Source: Blastomonas sp. CACIA14H2 (GTDB lineage: Bacteria; Pseudomonadota; Alphaproteobacteria; Sphingomonadales; Sphingomonadaceae). Taken from it: DNA of 64,000 bases. Where the stretch lies: assembly GCA_000503195.1 (NCBI GenBank), contig AYSC01000003.1, forward strand, positions 1 through 64,000. The letters run 5' to 3'. The translations under genes and the position numbers were made by a program. Below the pieces are notes generated by a model. That model made no database searches. It was not told the origin of the DNA and saw only the letters and a program-made list of their open reading frames with translations. This document shows positions 44,362 through 52,403 of the stretch, one piece after another. Position 1 is the first letter of the stretch; each line of letters begins with the position of its first letter.

Positions 44362-45336
44362 ATGAATGACCGGCAATCCAGTACCAGTTCCGCAGGCGAG
44401 GTCAGGACCGGCACGATCCCCGAGAGCGCGGCAGGGCTGCGCATCGATGCCGGGCTCGCCCAGGCCGAGCCCGAGCTGTCACGCGAGCGGATCAAGGCGC
44501 TGATCCTCGAAGGCGCGGTGACGCTAGACGGCAGGATCGCCAACCGGCCCTCGGTCAAGCTGGCGCCGGGCATGGCCTATGCCATCGCGCTGCCCCAAGC
44601 CCAGCCGCTCGACGCCGAGGCGCAGGCGATCGCGCTGAATATCGCCCATGAGGACGAATATCTGCTGGTGGTCGACAAGCCCGCCGGGCTGGTGGTGCAT
44701 CCGGCGGCGGGCCATGCCGATGGCACGCTGGTCAATGCGCTGCTGCACCATTGCCGGGGCCAGCTTTCGGGCATCGGCGGGGTCGCGCGGCCGGGGATCG
44801 TGCACCGGATCGACAAGGACACCTCGGGCCTGCTCGTCGTCGCCAAGACCGATGCCGCGCATCTGGGCCTCGCCGCGCAGTTCGCCGAGCACTCGATCAA
44901 CCGGCGCTATGTCGCGATCGTGCAGGGGCGACCGAACCCTGCCAGCGGCACGGTGCGCGGCAATATCGGTCGCAGCGATCATGACCGCAAGAAGATGGCA
45001 CTCGTGGGCGAGGGGCGCGGCAAGCACGCCGTGACCCACTATACCACCGAGGAGCGACTCAAGGACGCCACGCGCATCGAGTGCCGGCTGGAGACCGGGC
45101 GCACACACCAGGTGCGCGTGCACATGGCCAGCATCGGCCATGCGCTGCTCGGCGATCCGCTCTATTCGCGCCCGCCCAAGCCCCTGCGTGACCTGCTCAA
45201 GGCGGCGGATTTCCGCCGTCAGGCATTGCATGCCCAGCGTCTGGGGTTTATACATCCGGTGACTGGATCTGAATGCGACTTTTTTAGTCCGATTCCGGCC
45301 GACATGGCGGAACTTTTGGATAAATTGCGTGTTTAG
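44362..45336 (+). CDS. rluD: Ribosomal large subunit pseudouridine synthase RluD-like
   Basis: A 324-residue RluA/RluD enzyme with an N-terminal S4 RNA-binding domain (LSRERIKALILEGAVTLDG) and the catalytic aspartate in HRIDKDTSG. It modifies uridines in 23S rRNA helix 69. The exact target is inferred from the domain layout. The 3' end contains a candidate rpoH promoter. Confidence 0.93.
   Translation: MNDRQSSTSSAGEVRTGTIPESAAGLRIDAGLAQAEPELSRERIKALILEGAVTLDGRIANRPSVKLAPGMAYAIALPQAQPLDAEAQAIALNIAHEDEYLLVVDKPAGLVVHPAAGHADGTLVNALLHHCRGQLSGIGGVARPGIVHRIDKDTSGLLVVAKTDAAHLGLAAQFAEHSINRRYVAIVQGRPNPASGTVRGNIGRSDHDRKKMALVGEGRGKHAVTHYTTEERLKDATRIECRLETGRTHQVRVHMASIGHALLGDPLYSRPPKPLRDLLKAADFRRQALHAQRLGFIHPVTGSECDFFSPIPADMAELLDKLRV
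45309..45333 (+). promoter_or_regulatory. EcfG-type general stress promoter for rpoH
   Basis: GGAAC (45309-45313), a 17-nt spacer and GTT (45331-45333) match the EcfG consensus GGAAC-N16-17-GTT. It lies within the 3' end of rluD, about 80 nt before the rpoH ATG. EcfG drives the general stress response in alphaproteobacteria. Confidence 0.5.
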
Positions 45337-45337
45337 G

Positions 45338-45362
45338 TTGCAAGTCGAAATGCGATCCCCAT
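45338..45362 (+). promoter_or_regulatory. Sigma-32-type promoter for rpoH
   Basis: TTGCAA (45338-45343), a 13-nt spacer and CCCCAT (45357-45362) resemble the heat-shock consensus CTTGAA-N11-16-CCCCAT. It lies about 50 nt before the rpoH ATG. If active it would let RpoH control its own gene. Confidence 0.45.
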
Positions 45363-45412
45363 GACGGGTGCTCCATCGAGGCCCGCATAACGGATTGGCA
45401 GAAAGGGAAAAA

Positions 45413-46318
45413 ATGAGCGAGACCCGTAGTGTCCCGGCCACCATCCCCGCCCTTGGCGGAGAGGCCAGCCTGAACCGTTACCTCACCGAGATCCGCAAAT
45501 ATCCGCTGCTCAAGCCCGAGCAGGAATATATGCTGGCCAAGCGCTATCAGGAACATCAGGATCCCGAAGCCGCTGCCCAGCTGGTAACCTCGCATTTGCG
45601 CCTCGTGGCGAAGATCGCGATGGGCTATCGCGGCTATGGCCTGCCGGTGAGCGAGCTGATTTCCGAAGGCAATATCGGTCTGATGCAGGGCGTGAAGAAA
45701 TTCGAGCCCGATCGCGGCTTCCGCCTCGCGACCTATGCGATGTGGTGGATCAAGGCGTCGATCCAGGAATATATCCTGCGCAGCTGGAGCCTCGTGAAGA
45801 TGGGCACCACCGCCGCGCAGAAGAAGCTGTTCTTCAACCTGCGCCGGATGAAGAACAACCTGCGCGCGTTCGAGGACGGCGATCTGCATCCCGATGACGT
45901 GACCGCCATCGCCACCAAGCTCGGCGTGTCGGAAACCGAGGTCGTGAACATGAACCGCCGCATGGCGATGGGCGGCGATGCGTCGCTCAACGTCTCGATG
46001 CGCGAGGATGGCGACGGCCAGTGGATGGACTGGCTGACCGACGATGCGCCGCTGCAGGACGTTGCGGTCGCCGAAGCGCAGGAAGCCGAAATGCGCCACG
46101 CGCTGCTCGGCGAGGCGATGCAGTCGCTGAACGAGCGCGAGCGCCACATTCTCAACGAACGGCGTCTGGTCGATGACCCCAAGACGCTCGAGGAACTGAG
46201 CCAGGTCTACAACGTCAGCCGCGAGCGCGTCCGCCAGATCGAGGTGCGCGCGTTCGAGAAGCTGCAAAAGGCGATGCACCGGCTTGTCTCCGACAAGCAG
46301 ATGGCGCTGGCCGGCTGA
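45413..46318 (+). CDS. rpoH: Heat-shock sigma factor RpoH (sigma-32)
   Basis: A 301-residue sigma-70 family factor with region 2 (AYAMWWIKASIQEYILRSWS-like core), the RpoH box QKKLFFNLRRMKNNL and region 4 (NVSRERVRQIEVRAFEKL). It directs RNA polymerase to heat-shock genes. Two candidate stress promoters lie upstream, and a hairpin follows the stop. Confidence 0.97.
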   Translation: MSETRSVPATIPALGGEASLNRYLTEIRKYPLLKPEQEYMLAKRYQEHQDPEAAAQLVTSHLRLVAKIAMGYRGYGLPVSELISEGNIGLMQGVKKFEPDRGFRLATYAMWWIKASIQEYILRSWSLVKMGTTAAQKKLFFNLRRMKNNLRAFEDGDLHPDDVTAIATKLGVSETEVVNMNRRMAMGGDASLNVSMREDGDGQWMDWLTDDAPLQDVAVAEAQEAEMRHALLGEAMQSLNERERHILNERRLVDDPKTLEELSQVYNVSRERVRQIEVRAFEKLQKAMHRLVSDKQMALAG

Positions 46319-46380
46319 ATTCCTGTGCCGGGGCGCCCGCGCTCCGGCCGACACATTCCGACGGGTCGCACCCACGGATA

Positions 46381-46409
46381 GAAGCGGGATGGCCATGCCG
46401 TCCCGCTTC
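46381..46409 (+). terminator. Hairpin after rpoH
   Basis: GAAGCGGGA (46381-46389) pairs perfectly with TCCCGCTTC (46401-46409), with an inner GGC/GCC pair. The following sequence GCCTTTG is only weakly T-rich, so it is a moderate terminator. Confidence 0.55.
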
Positions 46410-46501
46410 GCCTTTGTCGGCGGCTGCAAAGCCGCGTTGCCCGGCCTTTTCGGTGCAAAAGCATCTTCCCCTTTCGGTCGCTTGGCATTAAGCGGGCGCT
46501 C

Positions 46502-46897
46502 ATGGGACTATTGGCAAAGATCTTCACCTGGTGGGACGGTGCGACCGTCGGAACGCATCTGTTCAGCGCGCTGAACGGCGAAAAGGTCGGCGAAGACCAT
46601 CAGGGCAACACCTATTTCCGTTCCAAGCCCAAAAAGGGCCAGAAGGAGCGCCGCTGGGTGCTGTACAAGGGCGCCAACGACGCGAGCCGCGTTCCGTCCG
46701 AATGGCACGGCTGGCTGCACCACAGCTATGACGCCATTCCCGAAAGCCATCTGCCGCCGCCGCGCATCTGGGAAAAGGACTATGTCCCCAACCTGACCGG
46801 CACGCCTTCCGCCTATCGCCCGGCCGGCGCGCTGGAACGCGGGGGCGTTCGCGCCGCTGCCACCGGCGATTATGAAGCGTGGACGCCCGAGGCGTGA
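46502..46897 (+). CDS. NADH:ubiquinone oxidoreductase accessory subunit NDUFA12
   Basis: A 131-residue protein with the NDUFA12 pattern (GNTYFRSKPKKGQKERRWVL, then YKGANDASRVPSEWHGWLHH). It is an accessory subunit of complex I shared by alphaproteobacteria and mitochondria. Its stop overlaps the DUF2155 GTG start as GTGA. Confidence 0.95.
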   Translation: MGLLAKIFTWWDGATVGTHLFSALNGEKVGEDHQGNTYFRSKPKKGQKERRWVLYKGANDASRVPSEWHGWLHHSYDAIPESHLPPPRIWEKDYVPNLTGTPSAYRPAGALERGGVRAAATGDYEAWTPEA

Positions 46898-47562
46898 CGC
46901 GCGGGCGAATCCTCGCCATCATCATCGTCATCGCCGCGCTCGCAGGGGCAGGCGTCTATGGCTGGATGCAGTTCGGCGACCAGCTGCTGAAGTCCGAACA
47001 GCGGGCGGCCACCGGCAAGGTGCCGCTTCGTCCTTCCACCCCGCCGCCGGTCCAGGCCGCTGCAGCGGGCGAGGCGACGCCCATGGCGCAGCGTGTCGCC
47101 ACCATCGCGCTGCTCAACAAGCGCAACGGCGAGACCCGCGACCTGGAAATGAAGCCCGGCGAATCGCGCCGCATCGGCAATGCGATCGTCCGCCTTTCCG
47201 CCTGCGAGCGCACCGCGCCGTGGGAGCAGGTTCCCGAGACCGGCGCCTTCGTGCAACTGCTGGTGCAGGAGCGCGCCACGCGCTCGTCCGACCCGGTGTG
47301 GAAGCGCGTGTTCTCGGGCTGGGTGTTCAAGGAATCGCCGTCGCTCAACGTCGTCGAGCACCCGATCTATGACGTCTGGGTCAAGAAGTGCGCGATGGAA
47401 TATCCGGGCGAGGATGCGCCGGTCGAGGAAACAGGCAAGGGCGGCTCGTCGGCTGCGCCCACTGCGTCCGCTCCCGCCAATGCGGCAAATCCGGCGACCA
47501 GCCCCGATTCGGCACCTGGCCCGGCCCCCGGTCCTGCAACGCCTTCGACCGACACCGAATAA
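46894..47562 (+). CDS. DUF2155 protein
   Basis: From GTG 46894 the protein has 222 residues; a GTG at 46879 is an alternative. It has an N-terminal transmembrane/signal segment, then the DUF2155 domain ([20 protein letters not shown] and FVQLLVQE, ending VWVKKCA) with paired cysteines, and a Pro/Ala/Ser tail. The family occurs next to NDUFA12 in many alphaproteobacteria; its function is unknown. The last 196 nt overlap the convergent aat gene. Confidence 0.88.
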   Translation: MTRGRILAIIIVIAALAGAGVYGWMQFGDQLLKSEQRAATGKVPLRPSTPPPVQAAAAGEATPMAQRVATIALLNKRNGETRDLEMKPGESRRIGNAIVRLSACERTAPWEQVPETGAFVQLLVQERATRSSDPVWKRVFSGWVFKESPSLNVVEHPIYDVWVKKCAMEYPGEDAPVEETGKGGSSAAPTASAPANAANPATSPDSAPGPAPGPATPSTDTE

Positions 47563-48209
47563 AGCCCCGGCATTACCGGATGCGGCCGCTGCACGCGCGG
47601 CGGCGCGAACGGCGAATCGCAGGTCGCCTCGTTCAGCAGCTCGAGATAGTCGCCCTGCGGAATTTCGATTGCCCCCATCGAGGCGAGATGCGGGGTGATG
47701 AACTGGCAGTCGAGCAGCGTCAGCCCGCCCTTGCGCATCGCCGCGACCAGCCAGGCGAGTGCCACCTTGCTGGCATCGGTCGCGCGGCTGAACATGCTCT
47801 CGCCGCAAAAGGCGCGGCCGATCTCGACCCCGTACAGCCCACCGACCAGCTCGCCGTCGCGCCAGCATTCCACGCTATGGGCGCGGCCCTGTCTGTGCAG
47901 CGCGATGAAGCTCGCCTCGATTGTGCGGTTGATCCAGGTCTGCTCGCGGCCCTGCGCGGATTCGGCGCACATCGCGATCACCCTGGCAAAAGCGCGGTTG
48001 CAGGTCACGGTGAACCGGTCCTGCCGCACCGCCTTGCGCAGCGAGGTGGAAAAGCGGAAGCCATCGAGCGGCAGGATCGCGCGCATTTCGGGCTCGACCC
48101 AGAAGACGTCGACATCGTCGCGCGCATCGGCCATGGGGAAGATGCCGATGGCATAGGCCCGCATCAGCATGTTGAGATCGATGGTGACCGGGCCGGGTGT
48201 GCCGTGCAT
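47367..48209 (-). CDS. aat: Leucyl/phenylalanyl-tRNA-protein transferase Aat
   Basis: The 280-residue product matches Aat over its first ~210 residues ([20 protein letters not shown], then [19 protein letters not shown]). It adds Leu or Phe to N-terminal Lys/Arg to trigger ClpAP degradation. The last ~65 residues are Gly/Ala/Pro-rich and unlike the family. They are encoded antisense to the tail of the DUF2155 gene (47367-47562). Confidence 0.93.
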   Translation of the reverse strand: MHGTPGPVTIDLNMLMRAYAIGIFPMADARDDVDVFWVEPEMRAILPLDGFRFSTSLRKAVRQDRFTVTCNRAFARVIAMCAESAQGREQTWINRTIEASFIALHRQGRAHSVECWRDGELVGGLYGVEIGRAFCGESMFSRATDASKVALAWLVAAMRKGGLTLLDCQFITPHLASMGAIEIPQGDYLELLNEATCDSPFAPPRVQRPHPVMPGLYSVSVEGVAGPGAGPGAESGLVAGFAALAGADAVGAADEPPLPVSSTGASSPGYSIAHFLTQTS

Positions 48210-48318
48210 CCTGCGAATCTAGGCTATCGCCGCGCAAGTTCAATCACCATATCCGCAGGGCTTTGCGATTGCCGGGCGATAGGCTAGAGCGCGGCACGAT
48301 TTATTCAGGAGTGACCCC

Positions 48319-49446
48319 ATGCGTGCCGAAGGGCAGGCCCATATCGATACCATCAACGCCGCGCTGGCGCTGGTCCGCAAGTTCCTGGACTGGGACCGCG
48401 CGCTGCGTCGCCTCGACGAGCTGAACGCGCGCGTCGAGGACCCGACGCTGTGGAACGATCCCAAATCGGCCGAAGAGGTGATGCGCGAGCGGCGGCGGCT
48501 CGAACAGGCGATCGGCACGGTCAACGAGATCAGCCAGGAAATGGCCGATGCGATCGAGTTCGTCGAGCTGGGCGAGGCCGAAGGCGACGACGAGACCGTG
48601 GCCGAGGGGCTGGCAACGCTGAAGGCGCTCGCCGAGCGCGCCGAGCGCGACAAGGTGCAGGCGCTGCTCGCGGGCGAGGCCGACAGCTACGATACCTATC
48701 TCGAAGTCCATGCAGGGGCCGGCGGCACCGAGAGCCAGGACTGGGCCGAGATGCTGCAGCGCATGTATTCGCGCTGGGCCGAGCGCCGCGGCTACAAGGT
48801 CGAACTGGTCGATTATCATGCGGGCGAACAGGCGGGCATCAAGTCCGCGACGCTGCTGATCAAGGGCGAGAACGCCTATGGCTGGGCCAAGACCGAAAGC
48901 GGCGTCCACCGCTTGGTGCGCATTTCGCCCTATGACAGCTCGGCGCGGCGGCACACCAGCTTCTCGAGCGTCTGGGTCTATCCGGTGATCGATGACAGCT
49001 TCGAGATCGACATCAAGGAAAGCGATCTCAAGATCGATACCTATCGCGCCTCGGGCGCTGGCGGACAGCACGTCAACACCACCGATTCCGCGGTGCGCAT
49101 CACGCACATTCCTTCGGGCATCATCGTCGCCAGCCAGAACGACCGGTCGCAGCACAAGAACCGCGCCACCGCGATGAATATGCTCAAGGCGCGGATGTAC
49201 GAGGCGGAGATGCAGAAGCGCGAGGCCGAGGCTTCGGGCGAATATGCAGCCAAGACCGAGATCGGCTGGGGGCACCAGATCCGCTCGTACGTGCTGCAGC
49301 CCTATCAGCTGGTGAAGGACCTGCGCACCGGCGTCACCTCCACCTCGCCGGGCGACGTGCTCGATGGTGCGATCGATCCGTTCATGGCGGCAGCGCTGTC
49401 GCAGAAGGTGACCGGCGAGAAGGTGGACGTCGAAGATGTCGACTGA
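48319..49446 (+). CDS. prfB: Peptide chain release factor 2
   Basis: A 375-residue RF2 that ends translation at UGA and UAA. It has the GGQ motif (ASGAGGQHVNTT). The stop-codon recognition tripeptide reads SPY (ISPYDSSARRHTSF) where SPF is usual. No programmed frameshift is needed: the frame is continuous, unlike the E. coli gene. It overlaps the next gene by 11 nt. Confidence 0.97.
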   Translation: MRAEGQAHIDTINAALALVRKFLDWDRALRRLDELNARVEDPTLWNDPKSAEEVMRERRRLEQAIGTVNEISQEMADAIEFVELGEAEGDDETVAEGLATLKALAERAERDKVQALLAGEADSYDTYLEVHAGAGGTESQDWAEMLQRMYSRWAERRGYKVELVDYHAGEQAGIKSATLLIKGENAYGWAKTESGVHRLVRISPYDSSARRHTSFSSVWVYPVIDDSFEIDIKESDLKIDTYRASGAGGQHVNTTDSAVRITHIPSGIIVASQNDRSQHKNRATAMNMLKARMYEAEMQKREAEASGEYAAKTEIGWGHQIRSYVLQPYQLVKDLRTGVTSTSPGDVLDGAIDPFMAAALSQKVTGEKVDVEDVD

Positions 49447-50173
49447 CCGTCCGGGTCGGTTTTCGTGGTTGCTGCTGGCAACGGCGGTGCTCGCCGCGTG
49501 CCAGCCGGCTGCCGGTGACGAAAGCGACCGACCCGAGACGGCGCGCGCCTTTCCCCGCGCCGACCGCCCGGTGGCCGGCGTGGTCAGCAACGAATTTTCG
49601 AACGAGGAAGCCCGCGACGACCGCAACGAGGCGACCAAGGTGATGGACCTGGCCGGGATCAGGCCGGGCATGACCGTGGCCGATATCGGCGCGGGCAATG
49701 GCTATTACACCGTCCGGCTCGCCGAGCGGGTCGGGGCCGAAGGCCGCGTGCTGGCGCAGGATATCGACGATGCGGCGCTCAAGCGGCTGGGCACGCGCGT
49801 CGAGCGCGAGCGGCTCGACAATGTCTCGATCAAGCCGGGCGATGTCGACGATCCGCGCCTGCCGCAGGACAGTTTCGACCGCATCTTCATGGTGCACATG
49901 TATCATGAGGTGACCGAGCCCTATGCGTTCATCGCGCGGCTGCGGCCCGCGCTGAAAAAGGGCGGGCAGGTGATCGTGGTCGATGTCGACCGCCCGACCA
50001 ACCGCCACGGCATTCCGCCCAAGCTGTTGTTCTGCGAGTTCGAGGCGGTCGGCTACAAGCTCGTCGAATTTATCGAGAAGCCCGATATCGCGGGCTATTT
50101 CGCGCGTTTTGAAGCGGTTGGTCCGGCGCTGGAGCCGGTCAAGATCAGGGGCTGCGAACAGCCCGGATCGTAG
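49436..50173 (+). CDS. Lipoprotein with a class I SAM methyltransferase domain
   Basis: A 245-residue protein with a signal peptide ending in lipobox VLAAC (Cys22). The rest is a Rossmann methyltransferase (MTVADIGAGNGYYTVRLAE, with the later acidic and aromatic motifs). This combination matches predicted methyltransferases with export signals (COG4798-like). SAM is cytosolic, so the site of action is unclear. It starts inside the prfB end. Confidence 0.85.
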   Translation: MSTDRPGRFSWLLLATAVLAACQPAAGDESDRPETARAFPRADRPVAGVVSNEFSNEEARDDRNEATKVMDLAGIRPGMTVADIGAGNGYYTVRLAERVGAEGRVLAQDIDDAALKRLGTRVERERLDNVSIKPGDVDDPRLPQDSFDRIFMVHMYHEVTEPYAFIARLRPALKKGGQVIVVDVDRPTNRHGIPPKLLFCEFEAVGYKLVEFIEKPDIAGYFARFEAVGPALEPVKIRGCEQPGS

Positions 50174-50265
50174 CAGGCAACCGACAGCCGGGTCTGACGG
50201 TTTTTCATTGGTCTTTTTGTGCGCAGCATGCCTATACCGGCATGGGGCAATGTGGGAGCGGATAC

Positions 50266-51669
50266 GTGTTCAAGGGTTTGAAACCGATCATCTATGGCGG
50301 GCGCGAGGTCTGGCCGTTGATCGAGGGCGGCAAGGGGGTTTCCGCCACCAATCACGCCAGTTCGGGTGCCTGGGCAGCGGCAGGCGGCATCGGTACGGTG
50401 TCGGCGGTCAATGCCGACAGCTATGATGAGAACGGCAATGTCATCCCGCAAATCTATCACGGCCGCACTCGTGCCGAGCGGCACCAGGAACTGATCCGCT
50501 ACGGCATCGAAGGCGGTGTCGCGCAGGTCAAGCGCGCATTCGAGATCGCCGGCGGTCAGGGCGCGATCAACATCAACGTGCTGTGGGAAATGGGCGGCGC
50601 GCAGCAGATCCTGCACGGCATCCTCGAGCACACGCGCGGCATGGTCGCGGGCGTCACCTGCGGGGCAGGCATGCCCTACAAGCTGTCCGAAATTGCTGCG
50701 CAATATAACGTCAACTACCTGCCGATCATCAGCTCGGCGCGCGCCTTCCGCGCCTTGTGGAAGCGCGCCTATCACAAGGTCAGCGAGCTGATGGCAGCGG
50801 TGGTCTATGAAGACCCCTGGCTCGCGGGCGGGCACAACGGCCTGTCGAACGCCGAGGATCCGCGCCAGCCGCAGGACCCCTATCCGCGCGTCAAGGCGCT
50901 GCGCGACACGATGCGCGCAGAGGGCATTTCCGACGACGTGCCGATCATCATGGCCGGCGGCGTGTGGTATCTGCGCGACTGGGAGCACTGGATCGACAAT
51001 CCCGAGCTCGGCCAGATCGCGTTCCAGTACGGCACCCGTCCGCTGCTGACGCAGGAAAGCCCGATCCCGCAGAAGTGGAAGGACGAGCTGACCAGGATCA
51101 AGGAGGGCGATGTGCTGCTCCAGCGCTTCAGCCCGACCGGCTTCTATTCGAGCGCGGTGCGCAACCCCTTCCTCCGGTCGCTCGAAGCGCGCTCGGAGCG
51201 TCAGATTCCGTTCTCGACCGAAATGGCCGGCGAACATACCGTGCAGCTCGATTGCGGGGTCAAGGGCAAGAATTTCTGGGTCGCGCCGGGCGACCTGCAG
51301 CGCGCCCGCCGCTGGGATGCGCAGGGGTTCACCACTGCGCTCAAGACGCCGGACAACACGCTGGTCTTCGTCACTCCGCACGAGCGCGCCGAAATCCGCA
51401 AGGACCAGACCGATTGCATGGGCTGCCTGTCGCACTGCGCCTTCTCGTCGTGGAAGGACCATGACAACAACTCGACCGGCTATCTCGCCGATCCGCGCAG
51501 CTTCTGCATCCAGAAGGCGCTGCAGAATATCGCGCATGGCGAGGACCCGGACAAGAACCTGATGTTCGCTGGGCACGCCGCGTATAATTTCGGCACCGAT
51601 CCCTTCTATTCCAACGGCTTCGTGCCGACGGTGAAGCAGCTGGTCGATCGCATCCTGACCGGCGACTGA
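50266..51669 (+). CDS. Nitronate monooxygenase-type flavin oxidoreductase
   Basis: From GTG 50266 (after GGAGCGG) the product is 467 residues. The TIM-barrel core of 2-nitropropane dioxygenase/FabK-like enzymes is present (NHASSGAWAAAGGIGTVSAV, GVTCGAGMPYKLSE, IIMAGGVW). The C-terminal part holds a cysteine cluster CMGCLSHC that is not typical of the family. It binds FMN by family homology. The substrate is unknown. Confidence 0.85.
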   Translation: MFKGLKPIIYGGREVWPLIEGGKGVSATNHASSGAWAAAGGIGTVSAVNADSYDENGNVIPQIYHGRTRAERHQELIRYGIEGGVAQVKRAFEIAGGQGAININVLWEMGGAQQILHGILEHTRGMVAGVTCGAGMPYKLSEIAAQYNVNYLPIISSARAFRALWKRAYHKVSELMAAVVYEDPWLAGGHNGLSNAEDPRQPQDPYPRVKALRDTMRAEGISDDVPIIMAGGVWYLRDWEHWIDNPELGQIAFQYGTRPLLTQESPIPQKWKDELTRIKEGDVLLQRFSPTGFYSSAVRNPFLRSLEARSERQIPFSTEMAGEHTVQLDCGVKGKNFWVAPGDLQRARRWDAQGFTTALKTPDNTLVFVTPHERAEIRKDQTDCMGCLSHCAFSSWKDHDNNSTGYLADPRSFCIQKALQNIAHGEDPDKNLMFAGHAAYNFGTDPFYSNGFVPTVKQLVDRILTGD

Positions 51670-51991
51670 GCCCCGCCGGGCGCCGAGCGGGGCCTGGCAT
51701 AACTGGGCATTGACGCGAGGGATTTTCTCCCGCATCCCGTTGTTAACCGAACGATTAACGGCGGGATGCGGGGATGGATGTCAGCCTTTCGGACGAGCCG
51801 GTCGCATGGGTGCTGCGTCTTGGCCGGACAGCGCGCATCGGTGTGTGCTGCCGGCGTGATCGGCTGGACGGACCTGCTGCTATGGCGCTGCCGGGCCTTG
51901 TCTCTGTCACCGCATCACATGCACGTTCCGCCCGTGCCGGTCCTTCGACGCGATCGGCAGCGGTGATGGCATGATGCCCTGCCTTTCCGGC
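51670..51991. other. Convergent intergenic region with long hairpin
   Basis: This gap separates convergent genes. It holds a stem CCCGCATCCCG (51729-51739) with CGGGATGCGGG (51762-51772), an inner GTTAA/TTAAC pair and no T-run. A 66-codon frame beginning at 51774 lacks a ribosome binding site and family resemblance. I see nothing else. Confidence 0.5.
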
Positions 51992-52183
51992 TCAGCCGAA
52001 GCGCGACTTGGCCTTGCGCAGCAGCCGCGCCCAATGCTTGCGGTCGCGGTCGCGCAGTTTCTCGTCGTCGACACGCGCCTGCAGCACGTTGATGATGTCA
52101 TCGCCATAGCGCTTGAACATGTTGTCCAGGTCGCGCGTGTCCTTGCGACGCTGCTCAGCGCTCTCAAAAAGTCCCAGTATCAT
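51992..52183 (-). CDS. Small charged protein, 63 residues
   Basis: A helical, highly charged protein (FESAEQRRKDTRDLDNMFKR, then YGDDIINVLQARVDDEKL), ending KAKSRFG. No signal peptide or membrane segment. I do not recognise a family. The compact hydrophilic helices and the clean start suggest a real cytosolic protein. Confidence 0.6.
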   Translation of the reverse strand: MILGLFESAEQRRKDTRDLDNMFKRYGDDIINVLQARVDDEKLRDRDRKHWARLLRKAKSRFG

Positions 52184-52253
52184 AAAGCCCCCAACGGGAA
52201 CGGATGCGACTCGTCGTGCGAAACCGAAACACCCCTTCCGGCGGGGCCGACAT

Positions 52254-52272
52254 TAGCTCCACATTGGAGCTA
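52254..52272. promoter_or_regulatory. 19-bp palindrome between divergent genes
   Basis: TAGCTCCA (52254-52261) and TGGAGCTA (52265-52272) flank CAT. It lies in the 220-bp gap between the divergent small-protein gene (start 52183) and the CoA transferase gene (start 52404). It is a candidate operator for either. Confidence 0.45.
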
Positions 52273-52403
52273 TCCGCAACGGGCAAGTCCGACCAATATG
52301 GCGGTTTTACTTACATTTGGTCTCAATATCGAACATTTATTCGACCTATGTGACCATAAAGTGACAGTGGGTATGACAATGATCAGCAAGGAGGATCGCC
52401 CGA

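Noticed and set aside
48319-48420. Programmed frameshift in prfB as in E. coli
   Set aside because: The RF2 frame is continuous from the start with no internal UGA, so no frameshift is required.
51743-51758. TTAA...TTAA as a CtrA box
   Set aside because: The spacer is 8 nt rather than 7 and it lies within a hairpin between convergent genes.
51774-51974. 66-codon frame after the long hairpin
   Set aside because: No ribosome binding site, Arg/Ala-rich composition and no family resemblance.
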